A stretch of DNA of 64,000 nt from JAGNLM01 sp964439835. Its GTDB lineage: Bacteria; Pseudomonadota; Gammaproteobacteria; JAABTG01. Each line of letters begins with the position of its first letter. The first letter of the stretch is position 1. Where the stretch lies: the NCBI GenBank assembly GCA_964439835.1, contig CAYTPQ010000001.1:111402-175401 (forward strand). The letters are read 5' to 3'. The notes under the pieces were generated by a model that saw only the letters and a list, made by a program, of their open reading frames with translations, had not been told where the DNA came from and made no database searches. Made by a program: the position numbers and the translations under genes. Shown piece after piece: positions 1 to 6,747 of this stretch.

Positions 1-20
1 CTGCTGTAGGGCCGCCGCAG

Positions 21-81
21 GGCCGGCTTTAGCCGGCCATTCCTCCGTAGGCCCGGCCACCCCGTGCGGCTGAAGCCGCAC
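21..81. repeat. REP-like pair of short palindromes
   Basis: Two perfect 8-bp inverted repeats with 2-nt loops lie at 21-38 and 64-81, immediately beyond the cyclase stop codon. A degenerate version of the same pair, in swapped order, lies at 16254-16318. The arrangement looks like a REP/BIME element and could also act as a terminator for the cyclase gene. Confidence 0.6.
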
Positions 82-2043
82 CTACGGGCTTTCAACCGGG
101 GCGGCCGCTCCCCCGCCCCCCACCTGGAGCGCGAAGACGTTCACGACCTCGGCCTTGCCCTTGAGCTGCAGGCCGCCGACCGGGCGGACCGGGAAGGCGT
201 CGCGCAGCCGGCGGACGGTGGACTCGGCGATCATCACCCGGCAGGGGCAGGTCGGGTCGTCGCTGGCGACCTCCTTGCCGTAGCTCTCCAGCCGCGCCGC
301 GGTGTTCACCACGTCGCCGATGGTGGTGTACTTCATGCGCCGGGCGCTGCCGATGCAGCCCGCGACCACCGGGCCGGTGGCAATGCCGAGGCGCATCCGC
401 ACCATCGGCAGGCCCTGCTCGGCCCACACCGCGTTCATGCGGCCCATCTCGCGGGCCATGGCGAGGGCGCACTCCACCGCGTTGCGGGCGTCCTGCTCGA
501 TCTCCTCGTTGGTGGTGCGCACCACCGGCACGCCGAAGTTGGCCTTGATGGCGTCGCCGTAGTAGTCGTCGACCACCCCCCCATGGGCCATGACGAGCCC
601 GGCCATAGTCTCCATGTACTCGTTGAGCCAGTCCATCAGCCCCTCGGGCGTCAGGCGCTCGGCCACCGGGGTGAAGTTCTCCAGGTCCGAGAACAGCACC
701 GTGACGATGTGGGTACGCGCCTCGATGCGTCCCCCGGCCAGGAACTTCTCGCGCTCGCGCCAGAGCTCCTCGGCGACGTCGGGGCTCACCTGCTTGGCGA
801 AGATGTCCATCAGGAAGCGCCGCTCCGAGCGCTCGAAGCCCGAGATGTACGCCACCACCAGGGTCGCCGAGGCGAACATGGCCATCGCCGCCGGGACGAT
901 CGGCAGCCACCACCCGTAGAGGAAAGCGCCGAAGGTCAGGGCCGTGAGCGCGAGCCAGGCGGGCGGGGCGACGATGGCGAACCGCCCGAGCGATCGGACC
1001 AGCAGCGCGAGGCCGGCCCCGAGCACGCTCCAGAAGAAGATCCAAGCGTACTCCAGGGGCTCGGACAGGAACCGTGGCGGCCGGTCCCCGTCCATCGCCA
1101 TGCGCAGCAGCTGGCTGGTCGCGTGGGCGTGCAGGAACACCCCCGGGACGTTGGCGATGCCGCCGGCGCCCCGGCTGTAGGGCGTGAGGAAAAGGTCCTT
1201 CACGCTGTCGGCAGCAACGCCGATCAGCACGATGCGGTCACGGAGCGCGCCCTCCGGTACCCGGCCCTCCAGCAGCTCGGTCAGGGTGTGGGACTCGAAG
1301 GGCTTGGCGCCGCCCTTGTAGTCCAGCAGGAACTGGTAGCCCGCGGCGTCCGCCCCCGAGTAGCCTCCGTCGTGGGACTCCAGCGGCACCAGAGTCACCT
1401 GGCCGAGGCGAAGGTAGGTCGGGTCCGGCTCACCGGGCTGGGGCGAGACGCCCTCCCGCGCGAGGTAGAGCAGTGCCAGGCGCAGGGAGAGGGAGTAGCC
1501 GACCCGCTCGCCGTCGTCCAGGAACAGCAACCCCCGGCGTACCGCGCCGCCCGGGTCGAGCACCAGGTCGGCGAACCCCACCTGCTCGCTGCCGACCAGC
1601 ACCGAGGGCGGCGGCACGATCGCCCCGCCCACCGCCCGGAACTTCTCGATCGCGACGATGTTCGGGCGCGCGGTCAGCAGGGCCTCGAAGCGCTCGGTCC
1701 CCGGGGCCACGGCCAGGTCCCGGTAGAGGTCGAACCCGACCGCCCGCGGCTCGCCGCGCAGGATGGCCTCCAGCACGTCCGCCAGCATGGCGTCGCTCAA
1801 GGGCCACTGACCGAGCCGGTGGATGTCCTCGTCGGTGGCCCGGATGACCGCGACCCGCCGGTCCTGCCAGCCGTGCTCGGGCCGCAGCCGCAGGTAGGCG
1901 TCGTAGGCCGCCAGCTCCATCGCCTGCAGGTACCCGAGCGCCCGCAACCCCGCCACCACCAGGAACACGGAGAGCGCCACCCCGATGCTGACCACCCCGG
2001 GCTGGCGAAAGATCTTCGGCACGCGTTGCGATAACGGGGACAT
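82..2043 (-). CDS. CHASE2-domain adenylate/guanylate cyclase
   Basis: This 653-residue membrane protein has an N-terminal membrane segment (about residues 16-39) and an extracytoplasmic CHASE2 sensor domain up to about residue 330. A cluster of hydrophobic helices follows, then a C-terminal class III nucleotide cyclase domain. The cyclase carries the metal-binding FSDLENFT motif, a second acidic motif (DDYYGDAIKANFG) and the IGDVVNTAARLE motif. It would turn an unknown extracellular signal into cAMP or cGMP. Family knowledge: CHASE2 cyclases often lie near TPS, CHAT and FecR genes, and here TPS and CHAT genes are 9-17 kb away. The start ATG lies inside a sequence matching the inverted-repeat end of the element at 19201-19435. 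Confidence 0.9.
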   Translation of the reverse strand: MSPLSQRVPKIFRQPGVVSIGVALSVFLVVAGLRALGYLQAMELAAYDAYLRLRPEHGWQDRRVAVIRATDEDIHRLGQWPLSDAMLADVLEAILRGEPRAVGFDLYRDLAVAPGTERFEALLTARPNIVAIEKFRAVGGAIVPPPSVLVGSEQVGFADLVLDPGGAVRRGLLFLDDGERVGYSLSLRLALLYLAREGVSPQPGEPDPTYLRLGQVTLVPLESHDGGYSGADAAGYQFLLDYKGGAKPFESHTLTELLEGRVPEGALRDRIVLIGVAADSVKDLFLTPYSRGAGGIANVPGVFLHAHATSQLLRMAMDGDRPPRFLSEPLEYAWIFFWSVLGAGLALLVRSLGRFAIVAPPAWLALTALTFGAFLYGWWLPIVPAAMAMFASATLVVAYISGFERSERRFLMDIFAKQVSPDVAEELWREREKFLAGGRIEARTHIVTVLFSDLENFTPVAERLTPEGLMDWLNEYMETMAGLVMAHGGVVDDYYGDAIKANFGVPVVRTTNEEIEQDARNAVECALAMAREMGRMNAVWAEQGLPMVRMRLGIATGPVVAGCIGSARRMKYTTIGDVVNTAARLESYGKEVASDDPTCPCRVMIAESTVRRLRDAFPVRPVGGLQLKGKAEVVNVFALQVGGGGAAAPVESP

Positions 2044-2257
2044 TCTGGTTTTCCTGCAGACCGCCCGGGGACTGGGCTCCAGGGGGCTCGCCGAGGGCGC
2101 ATTGTCTGGCCTCGGCGCGGGGAAAACCAGGCGGCCGCGGCCTGACGGGTCAACGACCAGTGGCGCGTCTGCTTCGTGTGGCGCAAGGGATCAGTTGGGA
2201 CTGATCCTGGCGACGTTCCCACGGACGGAGCCTCAGGGCAGTCGCATACCCCGGATG

Positions 2258-2647
2258 TCAACCCCCCGACTGCCGCAGACGCGCGAGGTCGAACGACAGC
2301 TGCTTGTGGTGCTTGACGGCGAGGAGGTAGACCGCCCGCTGGAGGACGGCGTAGAGGATGAGGTAGTCGCCGGCGAGATACTCGCGCAGCTCGCCGGGGC
2401 CGAGTTGCTCGGCCAAGCGACGCGCGGCTTCCAGGCCCTCGGCCGAGCCCACCGCCCGGGCCAGAAAGGGGCGCCCCAAGCCGGGGTGGCGCTCGAGATT
2501 CGGGACGACGTTGTCGACCAGCTCGTCCAGGAGGTCGGCGTAGGCGCCTGGCGCCTCGCGCTCTGCCCAGTACGCCTCCAGCGCGCCGAGATTGGCCTCG
2601 AAGTTCGCCGTCATCCGCACCGGTGTCGGCGAGCGCTCTGCGCACAC
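2258..2647 (-). CDS. RelE/ParE-family toxin
   Basis: This 129-residue protein resembles RelE/ParE toxins. The core pattern, beginning MTANFEANLGALEAYW and followed by LLDELVDNVVPNLERHP and a YLILYAVLQRAVYLLAVKHHKQLSFDL block, is typical of the family. The listed start is a GTG preceded by a G-rich stretch. The internal ATG at 2614 begins exactly where relatives usually start and may be the true one. It lies 18 bp downstream of its Phd-like antitoxin on the same strand, the usual antitoxin-first order. Likely action is mRNA cleavage or gyrase poisoning, and the sequence does not say which. Confidence 0.75.
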   Translation of the reverse strand: MCAERSPTPVRMTANFEANLGALEAYWAEREAPGAYADLLDELVDNVVPNLERHPGLGRPFLARAVGSAEGLEAARRLAEQLGPGELREYLAGDYLILYAVLQRAVYLLAVKHHKQLSFDLARLRQSGG

Positions 2648-2665
2648 GTCCGGACGCCCCCCGGA

Positions 2666-2962
2666 TTAACGCTGTTTCCCCCGCCGTCGCTTCAGCTCGC
2701 CCAGGGCCTCCCGCGCGTCGCGCGTGCGCCCCGCGGCCACGTCGGCCAACCCCTTCGCCGCCTCCTCCAGGAGCACGAGGTGGATCCGTTCCCGCTCCAG
2801 GCGGTGGTAGTAATCGAGGCGCTCGGCGTCGATGAGCGCGACGTAGCTCTCCCCGTTCCTGGTGATGATCTTCTCGGCCCCCGCCTTCACCTCCTCGGCC
2901 AGCTCTGAGAGCCGAGCCCGAGCCTGGGTGAGCGGAACGACGTCTCTGGCAGTGATGGCCAT
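2666..2962 (-). CDS. Phd/YefM-family antitoxin
   Basis: This 98-residue protein opens with the Phd/YefM pattern (VPLTQARARLSELAEEVKAG, then IITRNGESYVALI). The sequence forms the beta-alpha DNA-binding dimer domain, followed by a helical, charged C-terminal tail that would wrap the toxin. It is the first gene of a two-gene minus-strand operon with the RelE/ParE toxin. It probably autorepresses its own promoter between 2963 and about 3050. No clear operator palindrome is visible there. Confidence 0.8.
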   Translation of the reverse strand: MAITARDVVPLTQARARLSELAEEVKAGAEKIITRNGESYVALIDAERLDYYHRLERERIHLVLLEEAAKGLADVAAGRTRDAREALGELKRRRGKQR

Positions 2963-3095
2963 TGGGCGGCACTCAACCTAAGGAGTACAGAATTCAGTGC
3001 AGAATAGAGGCGCGACGTCGGCGGCGTCAATTGTGTGAGGGCCCATGGGCGCCCCCATGGATCGCGAGGGCGGGGGGTTCCGCGCATCGGAGCAC

Positions 3096-3110
3096 ATCAC
3101 TAATTGTGAT
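3096..3110. promoter_or_regulatory. Putative operator/promoter of the RelE-Xre pair
   Basis: A 5-bp inverted repeat (ATCAC/GTGAT, 5-nt spacer) overlaps a likely extended -10 element (TGTGATACACT, 3105-3115) just ahead of the GTG start at 3123. The placement fits autorepression by the downstream HTH antitoxin. Inference from position and symmetry only. Confidence 0.4.
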
Positions 3111-3122
3111 ACACTCTCGGCT

Positions 3123-3380
3123 GTGTACCAGGTCGAGTACCTGCGGACTGCGCAGAAGGCGCTTCGGCGAATGCCCGCCGACGTGGCAAGGCGGTTCCTG
3201 GATGCGCTTGACCGGCTTGCGATCGACCTCGCGTCGCCGGGGCTGGACGTCAGGCCTCTGCGTGGACGCCCGGGGTGGCGATTGCGGATCGGCAGTTGGC
3301 GAGCCGTGTACCGGGTCGAAGAAGGGAGGCTTCTCATCCTTGTGCTGGACGTCGGGTCGCGGGGAGGCATTTATAAATGA
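3123..3380 (+). CDS. RelE-family mRNA interferase toxin
   Basis: This protein of about 85 residues has the compact RelE fold signature: VEYLRTAQKALRRMP near the N-terminus, a central LRGRPGWRLRIGSWRAVYRV strand region, and a basic, aromatic C-terminus. The GTG at 3123 is chosen because homology begins there and an apparent promoter overlaps the region just upstream. An in-frame ATG at 3045 would lie upstream of that promoter. The stop overlaps the start of the next gene (ATGA), so toxin and antitoxin are translationally coupled. The toxin-first order is the HigBA/RelE-Xre type rather than the RelBE order. Confidence 0.8.
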   Translation: MYQVEYLRTAQKALRRMPADVARRFLDALDRLAIDLASPGLDVRPLRGRPGWRLRIGSWRAVYRVEEGRLLILVLDVGSRGGIYK

Positions 3381-3754
3381 GTGAGCGCGTGCAGGTCATC
3401 GAGCGCGACGGTGTCCCCGAGTGGGCGGTCGTGCCTTACGAGGAGTATCAGCGGCTGGTGGCACTGGCGGAGGAGGCCGCGGAGGTCCGGGCCTACGACG
3501 AGGCGATGGGCCGGGCGCAAGCCGGGGAGGAGCGGGTTCCCGCCCGGCTGGCTCGCCGACTCGTCGAGGGCGAGAACCCGATCCGCGCCTGGCGCGAGCA
3601 CCGTGGTCTCACCCAGGCGCAGCTCGCCGAGCGGGCCGGAGTCGGCCAGTCCTACGTGGCCATGCTCGAGGCCGGAGAGCGCAAGGGGTCCGTGACGCGG
3701 CTGCGGGCCCTTGCCCGCGCCCTCGGAGTCGAGCTGGACGACCTCGCCCAGTAG
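3377..3754 (+). CDS. Xre-family antitoxin with Phd-like N-terminal region
   Basis: This 125-residue antitoxin combines two parts. Residues 1-40 read like a Phd/YefM edge (VQVIERDGVPEWAVVPYEEYQRLVALAEEA). Residues about 68-122 are a Cro/C1-type helix-turn-helix (LTQAQLAERAGVGQSYVAMLEAGERKGSVTRLRALARALGV). It overlaps the RelE toxin by 4 bp. The HTH part would bind the operator just upstream of the toxin gene, while the N-terminal part and linker probably contact the toxin. A copy of the GATCGATGG palindrome follows 1 bp after its stop codon. Confidence 0.8.
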   Translation: MSERVQVIERDGVPEWAVVPYEEYQRLVALAEEAAEVRAYDEAMGRAQAGEERVPARLARRLVEGENPIRAWREHRGLTQAQLAERAGVGQSYVAMLEAGERKGSVTRLRALARALGVELDDLAQ

Positions 3755-3755
3755 G

Positions 3756-3783
3756 GATCGATGGTGTCTGACCCCATTGATCG
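3756..3783. repeat. GATCGATGG palindromic repeat, copy 1
   Basis: This 28-bp imperfect palindrome has arms GATCGATGG and CCATTGATC around TGTCTGACC. It lies 1 bp after a stop codon. Near-identical copies are at 4522-4549 and 5555-5580, and related half-sites are at about 4451-4478 and 5780-5809. Confidence 0.75.
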
Positions 3784-3864
3784 GGGCAGGCGCAGGACCG
3801 GGTGGGCGCGGCGCGCCCGCGGCGCGATTTGCGGAGCCCCCTGGGCGGGGCTAACCTGCCAGGT

Positions 3865-4083
3865 ATGATGGACTGGTCCTCTTGCCCCGAGGTCGAGCGC
3901 GACCCGGACCGATTGGGTGGCGCGTGGGTCTTTCGCGGTACTCGTGTACCGGTTGCGGCGCTGTTCGAAAACCTCGAGGACGGCGCTCAGCTCCAGGACT
4001 TCATCGACTGGTTCCCGGGCGTGACGCTGTCCCAGGCGCGCGCGGTGCTGGAGCACGCCGCGCGCTCGCTGGACGCCGCCTGA
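3865..4083 (+). CDS. DUF433-family antitoxin-like protein
   Basis: This protein of about 72 residues has the DUF433 hallmark: CPEVERDPDRLGGAWVFRGTRVPVAALFENLEDG, then DFIDWFPGVTLSQARAVLEHA. DUF433 proteins are small winged-HTH-like proteins and are usually paired with PIN-like DUF5615 proteins as presumed antitoxins. The start is one of two adjacent ATG codons at 3865 and 3868. The next gene follows with no gap. The promoter is probably in 3784-3864. Function is inferred from the family and the pairing. Confidence 0.75.
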   Translation: MMDWSSCPEVERDPDRLGGAWVFRGTRVPVAALFENLEDGAQLQDFIDWFPGVTLSQARAVLEHAARSLDAA

Positions 4084-4404
4084 GTGTTGATCCTGTTCCA
4101 CCAGGGTGTCCCGGCACCCCTGCGTCGCTCGCTGGTCGGTCACGAAATCAGGACCGCTTTCGAGATGGGTTGGTCGACCCTGGCCAACGGCGACCTGCTG
4201 GCCCAGGCAGAGTCGCACGGATTCAACGTCCTCGTGACCACCGACCGCAATCTCGGGCATCAGCAGAACCTGAGCCAGCGATGCATTGCCATCCTCGCGC
4301 TCTCCACGACCAGCTGGCCCCGCATCCAGCGCACGACGGCCGTGATCTTGGAGGCCCTCAGCGGCTTGCAGGCGGGGGCATACGTCGAAGTCGAGGTCCC
4401 GTAA
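4084..4404 (+). CDS. DUF5615 PIN-like toxin protein
   Basis: This protein of about 106 residues begins with GTG directly after the DUF433 stop codon. It shows the PIN-like DUF5615 layout: an N-terminal LILFHQGVPAPLRRSLVGHEIRTAFEMGW block, and a central FNVLVTTDRNLGHQQNLSQR motif with the conserved acidic residue of the PIN core. The first acidic residue of most DUF5615 proteins (DENLP type) is replaced here by HQGVP. The protein may therefore have altered or lost nuclease activity. It is the predicted toxin partner of the DUF433 gene. Confidence 0.7.
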   Translation: MLILFHQGVPAPLRRSLVGHEIRTAFEMGWSTLANGDLLAQAESHGFNVLVTTDRNLGHQQNLSQRCIAILALSTTSWPRIQRTTAVILEALSGLQAGAYVEVEVP

Positions 4405-4450
4405 TTGCTCTCATGCGGATTGGCGGCTGTCGCGCCATTTCACCGTGACT

Positions 4451-4549
4451 AATGGAGTCTGCCCCCCCTTGAAAGCCACGGAATCCCTTCGTCGTCGCCG
4501 ACCCGCTGGCGGAGTAGCGGTGATCGATGGTGTCTGACCCTATTGATCG
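4451..4549. repeat. Composite repeat with a duplicated vapC 3' end
   Basis: Positions 4480-4539 are an exact 60-bp copy of 5513-5572, which is the last 12 codons and stop of vapC plus downstream sequence. A GATCGATGG palindrome (copy 2) closes the block at 4522-4549. A related half-element (ATGGAGTCTG, C-run, TTGAAAGCCA) precedes it at 4452-4478. The coding fragment has no upstream portion here, so it is a scar of duplication or recombination. Confidence 0.85.
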
Positions 4550-4587
4550 TGGCCCGGGGCGAGGCGCGGTTTCAACCGGCGGGGGGA

Positions 4588-4720
4588 TCATGCCGCGGCC
4601 TCGCCAAGGGTCAGATTGACTGATATCTCATCCCACGGGACCAGCACCTGGCCCCGCTCGTTCCTCGCCACCAGGTCATGGGCCATCAGGCGATGGACGT
4701 CCCGGTAGACGTTGCTGGGG
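4588..4720 (-). pseudogene. 3' remnant of HTH regulator (HVO_A0114-like)
   Basis: Read on the minus strand, this stretch encodes about 44 codons ending in a TGA. It includes NVYRDVHRLMAHDLVARNE followed by VLVPWDEISVNLTLGEAAA. This is the recognition-helix and wing pattern of the small HVO_A0114-like winged-HTH proteins that accompany toxin genes. The reading frame is cut at 4721, exactly where the 83-bp inverted-repeat element begins. No start codon or N-terminal half is visible beyond the element, so the gene is truncated. Confidence 0.65.
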
Positions 4721-4803
4721 AAAAGGGGTCGAACTGGATTTCTAGTGTTGCGCTGCCCCCAGGTTCCTGTCTTGGGGGCAAGAAAGTCAGTTCGACCCCT
4801 TTT
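4721..4803. mobile_element. 83-bp palindromic MITE/REP-like element
   Basis: Perfect 16-bp inverted repeats end this element at 4721-4736 and 4788-4803, both containing GGGGTCGAACTG. A second nested inverted repeat (TGCCCCCA type, 9 of 10 matching) lies at 4754-4763 and 4771-4780. There is no coding capacity. The size and nested symmetry suggest a non-autonomous element mobilised in trans, possibly by a REP-associated (RAYT) or other transposase elsewhere in the genome. That mobiliser is inference. Confidence 0.75.
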
Positions 4804-4827
4804 TCCTTCCGCCGCCTTGACGCCTCG

Positions 4828-4845
4828 ATGTAGGACATCCTACAT
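4828..4845. promoter_or_regulatory. Putative VapB operator
   Basis: This perfect palindrome has ATGTAGGA and TCCTACAT arms with a 2-bp centre and lies 29 bp upstream of the vapB start. Position and symmetry fit the autorepressor site of the Phd/VapB-type antitoxin encoded next. Confidence 0.6.
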
Positions 4846-4874
4846 TTCGGCGGTCGTGAGAGGAGGGGACGCTC

Positions 4875-5123
4875 ATGCAGCAGCGCATCAGCTTGAGAGA
4901 GGCCAACCAGCACCTGTCGCGGTACGTGGAGTCCGTGGAGCGAGGCGACGAGGTCGTCATCACCCGGCGCGGGGTACCGGTCGCGCGGCTCGTCCCCTAC
5001 CAGCCCACCCGGGGTCTCACCCCCCAGCAGTTCGAGGCACGAGCGCGGACCCGCGAGCGGCTGGAGCGGGGCTTCCACCTGGGCGACGAGCGTCCGAGCC
5101 GGGACGACCTCCATGAGCGATGA
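4875..5123 (+). CDS. vapB: VapB/Phd-type antitoxin
   Basis: This 82-residue protein has a Phd/YefM-type N-terminus (ISLREANQHLSRYVESVERGDEVVITRRGVPVARLVPY) and a charged, helical C-terminus that should embrace the toxin. A strong Shine-Dalgarno (GAGGAGGGG) precedes the ATG. It overlaps vapC by 11 bp. It probably binds the palindrome at 4828-4845. The gene begins about 70 bp after the 83-bp mobile element. Confidence 0.85.
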   Translation: MQQRISLREANQHLSRYVESVERGDEVVITRRGVPVARLVPYQPTRGLTPQQFEARARTRERLERGFHLGDERPSRDDLHER

Positions 5124-5550
5124 GCGCTTTACGCTCGACACCAACGTGCTCGTGTACGCGGTCGATGCCGACGCCGGCGAGCGCCACGCGCAGGCGCGGG
5201 AGCTGGTCGACCGCGCTGTCGAGGCGGACTGCGTGCTGACGCTGCAGGCCCTCGGCGAGTTCTTTCACGCCGTGACCCGCAAGGGACGCATGCCGGTGGC
5301 CGATGCCGCCGATCAGGTGCGCGACTGGCAGACCCTCTTTCCGGTGGTCGCGGCCCGGACGGAAGACCTCGACCGGGCCATGACGGCGGTCCTGCGCCAC
5401 GGACTCGCCTTCTGGAACGCGATGCTCTGGGCCACCGCGAAGGCGGCGGGCGTCACCGTGCTCCTGTCCGAGGACTTCCAGCACGACCGCGAGCTGGAGG
5501 GCGTCCGCTTCCGGAATCCCTTCGTCGTCGCCGACCCGCTGGCGGAGTAG
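5113..5550 (+). CDS. vapC: PIN-domain ribonuclease toxin VapC
   Basis: This 145-residue PIN nuclease starts within the antitoxin gene. The first catalytic aspartate is in FTLDTNVLVYAVD (about residue 9). The conserved glutamate is in LQALGEFFHAVTRKG. The final acidic cluster is in VLLSEDFQHDRELEGVRFRNPF, all standard for VapC enzymes that cleave tRNA or rRNA with Mg2+. Its last 12 codons and 3' flank are duplicated exactly at 4480-4539. A GATCGATGG palindrome follows the stop codon. Confidence 0.88.
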   Translation: MSDERFTLDTNVLVYAVDADAGERHAQARELVDRAVEADCVLTLQALGEFFHAVTRKGRMPVADAADQVRDWQTLFPVVAARTEDLDRAMTAVLRHGLAFWNAMLWATAKAAGVTVLLSEDFQHDRELEGVRFRNPFVVADPLAE

Positions 5551-5554
5551 CGGT

Positions 5555-5580
5555 GATCGATGGTGTCTGACCATTGATCG
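5555..5580. repeat. GATCGATGG palindromic repeat, copy 3
   Basis: This copy is 2 bp shorter in the centre than copies 1 and 2. It follows the vapC stop codon by 4 bp and is the right end of the 60-bp direct repeat. Confidence 0.75.
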
Positions 5581-5584
5581 CTAG

Positions 5585-5701
5585 TCGGTAGCCGAGCTCG
5601 CCGGCGTCCCGAAGGCGGTCCTCGGCGAGCGAGTCGCCTCGCTGGCCGACCGGCGGGCCGAGGTCACGGCTGCCATGGACCTGCTGCTGCTCGGGATCTG
5701 A
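5585..5701 (+). pseudogene. Unidentified gene remnant
   Basis: A 38-codon open frame begins right after palindrome copy 3 and ends with TGA. It encodes VAELAGVPKAVLGERVASL followed by a short acidic/leucine tail. The composition looks coding and resembles the extreme C-terminus of a longer protein, but I cannot name the family. There is no start codon. It is probably the 3' end of a gene lost when the repeats recombined. Confidence 0.35.
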
Positions 5702-5853
5702 GGGGAGCCCTTCCAGCAGGCGCCCCTATCAGGCCCGGGCGCAGGCCCGGCCCGATCAGGTTGCTGATTCGGCCGTCTGATCCATGGCGTCTGACCCCCT
5801 TGAAAGCCAGCCTCGCGCGGCGGCCGCGCACCTAAGGTCCTCGGGTCGAACGT

Positions 5854-5922
5854 ATGCTCTACAAGGGCGACGACTTCGCGCGGACCGACATCGCGGGCGT
5901 GGAGGCGTCGGGGGGCAGGTGA
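5854..5922 (+). pseudogene. VapC toxin 3' remnant
   Basis: This 22-codon stretch reads MLYKGDDFARTDIAGVEASG. The LYKGDDFARTDI block is the characteristic C-terminal motif of another VapC subfamily, carrying the last acidic residues of the PIN fold. Nothing upstream continues the frame. This is therefore the tail of a second, deleted vapC. Confidence 0.6.
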
Positions 5923-6747
5923 GGCGTTGAGCTGCCCGCGGAGCACGCGTCTCGCAGCCAGCAGGCCCCCTGCGTGACGCTCCGGCGGCGACGACCCTGA
6001 GACACGCATCGGGTCTGCCCTACTGAGCGACTCTCCTCTCCGGTCTCCCGGCGCACCCCCATTGATCCGCACGGGGGCTGATTTTGGCGTGTCGTCATTA
6101 ATCCGGAAGAAATGACGACATGGTTTCCACCGTCTCGTACACGAGGCTGCACCACGATGGCGCAAAGGGCCGGTGGCATCGTCGATCCGGTGCGCGACTG
6201 GCGGGCCACGCCCTGCATCTGCTTCACAGCCCCTCGGACTGGCTCGCGGCCATGTCCTGAACGAAGGCATGGCTCTGATTTCCCTACATATCCCACAGGG
6301 TCTCCTCGGCCCAGCCCAGTGACACGCCCGAGCTCCGGCGAAGCCGGCGTGTACCCGTGACCTGCGACCCGCCTCCACGGGCCCCGTCGGAACTCCTTAC
6401 AACTGCAACGGCGGACTCCTGCGAGCGCGTGAGCCAACCCTATGAGCCGGCAGGGGATACAGGATGTGGCTCGATTCATGCTGGTTGACTTACATCAATT
6501 CTTAAGCTATTCCCGGTCTGTGAGTTGGGTTTTTGACAGGGGCGTGAGTTTCGAGGAAGGGCGCTGGGGAGCGGAAGGAGAGGTCGGCCGTCTCCGCTGG
6601 CCCGGGTGAGGCAGCGGCGCCCGCCTTCGGATCGAGCAGTGGGGGACCTCGTTACTGGCGTCCCAGTGCCGCCCTGAGGAATTCCACGCCTCGCGTGGGG
6701 CCCCTTCCGTCTGATTGACCACACGGCGCGAGCGCAGAGGTGAGTGG
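5923..6747. other. Region without a convincing gene
   Basis: About 825 bp between the toxin-antitoxin remnants and the first PEP-CTERM gene. Open frames here are short, lack good starts and have atypical composition. A plus-strand frame at about 6131-6260 (YTRLHHDGAKGRWHRR onwards) ends in TGA and may be another decayed gene. The AT-richer part at about 6480-6540 may hold the PEP-CTERM promoter, but no clear -35/-10 pair was found. Confidence 0.5.
6090..6120. repeat. Hairpin with 10-bp perfect stem
   Basis: TGTCGTCATT at 6090-6099 pairs perfectly with AATGACGACA at 6111-6120 across an 11-nt loop. No T-run follows, so it is not an obvious terminator. It could be an operator or the end of a lost mobile element. 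Confidence 0.5.

Noticed and set aside
64..2034. 656-codon plus-strand open frame opposite the cyclase
   Set aside because: Arg/His-rich composition and no motifs; it is the antisense shadow of the GC-rich cyclase gene.
5581..6378. 265-codon minus-strand open frame in the gap after vapC
   Set aside because: Crosses the vapC remnant and repeats, Arg/Pro-rich, no Shine-Dalgarno or known domain.
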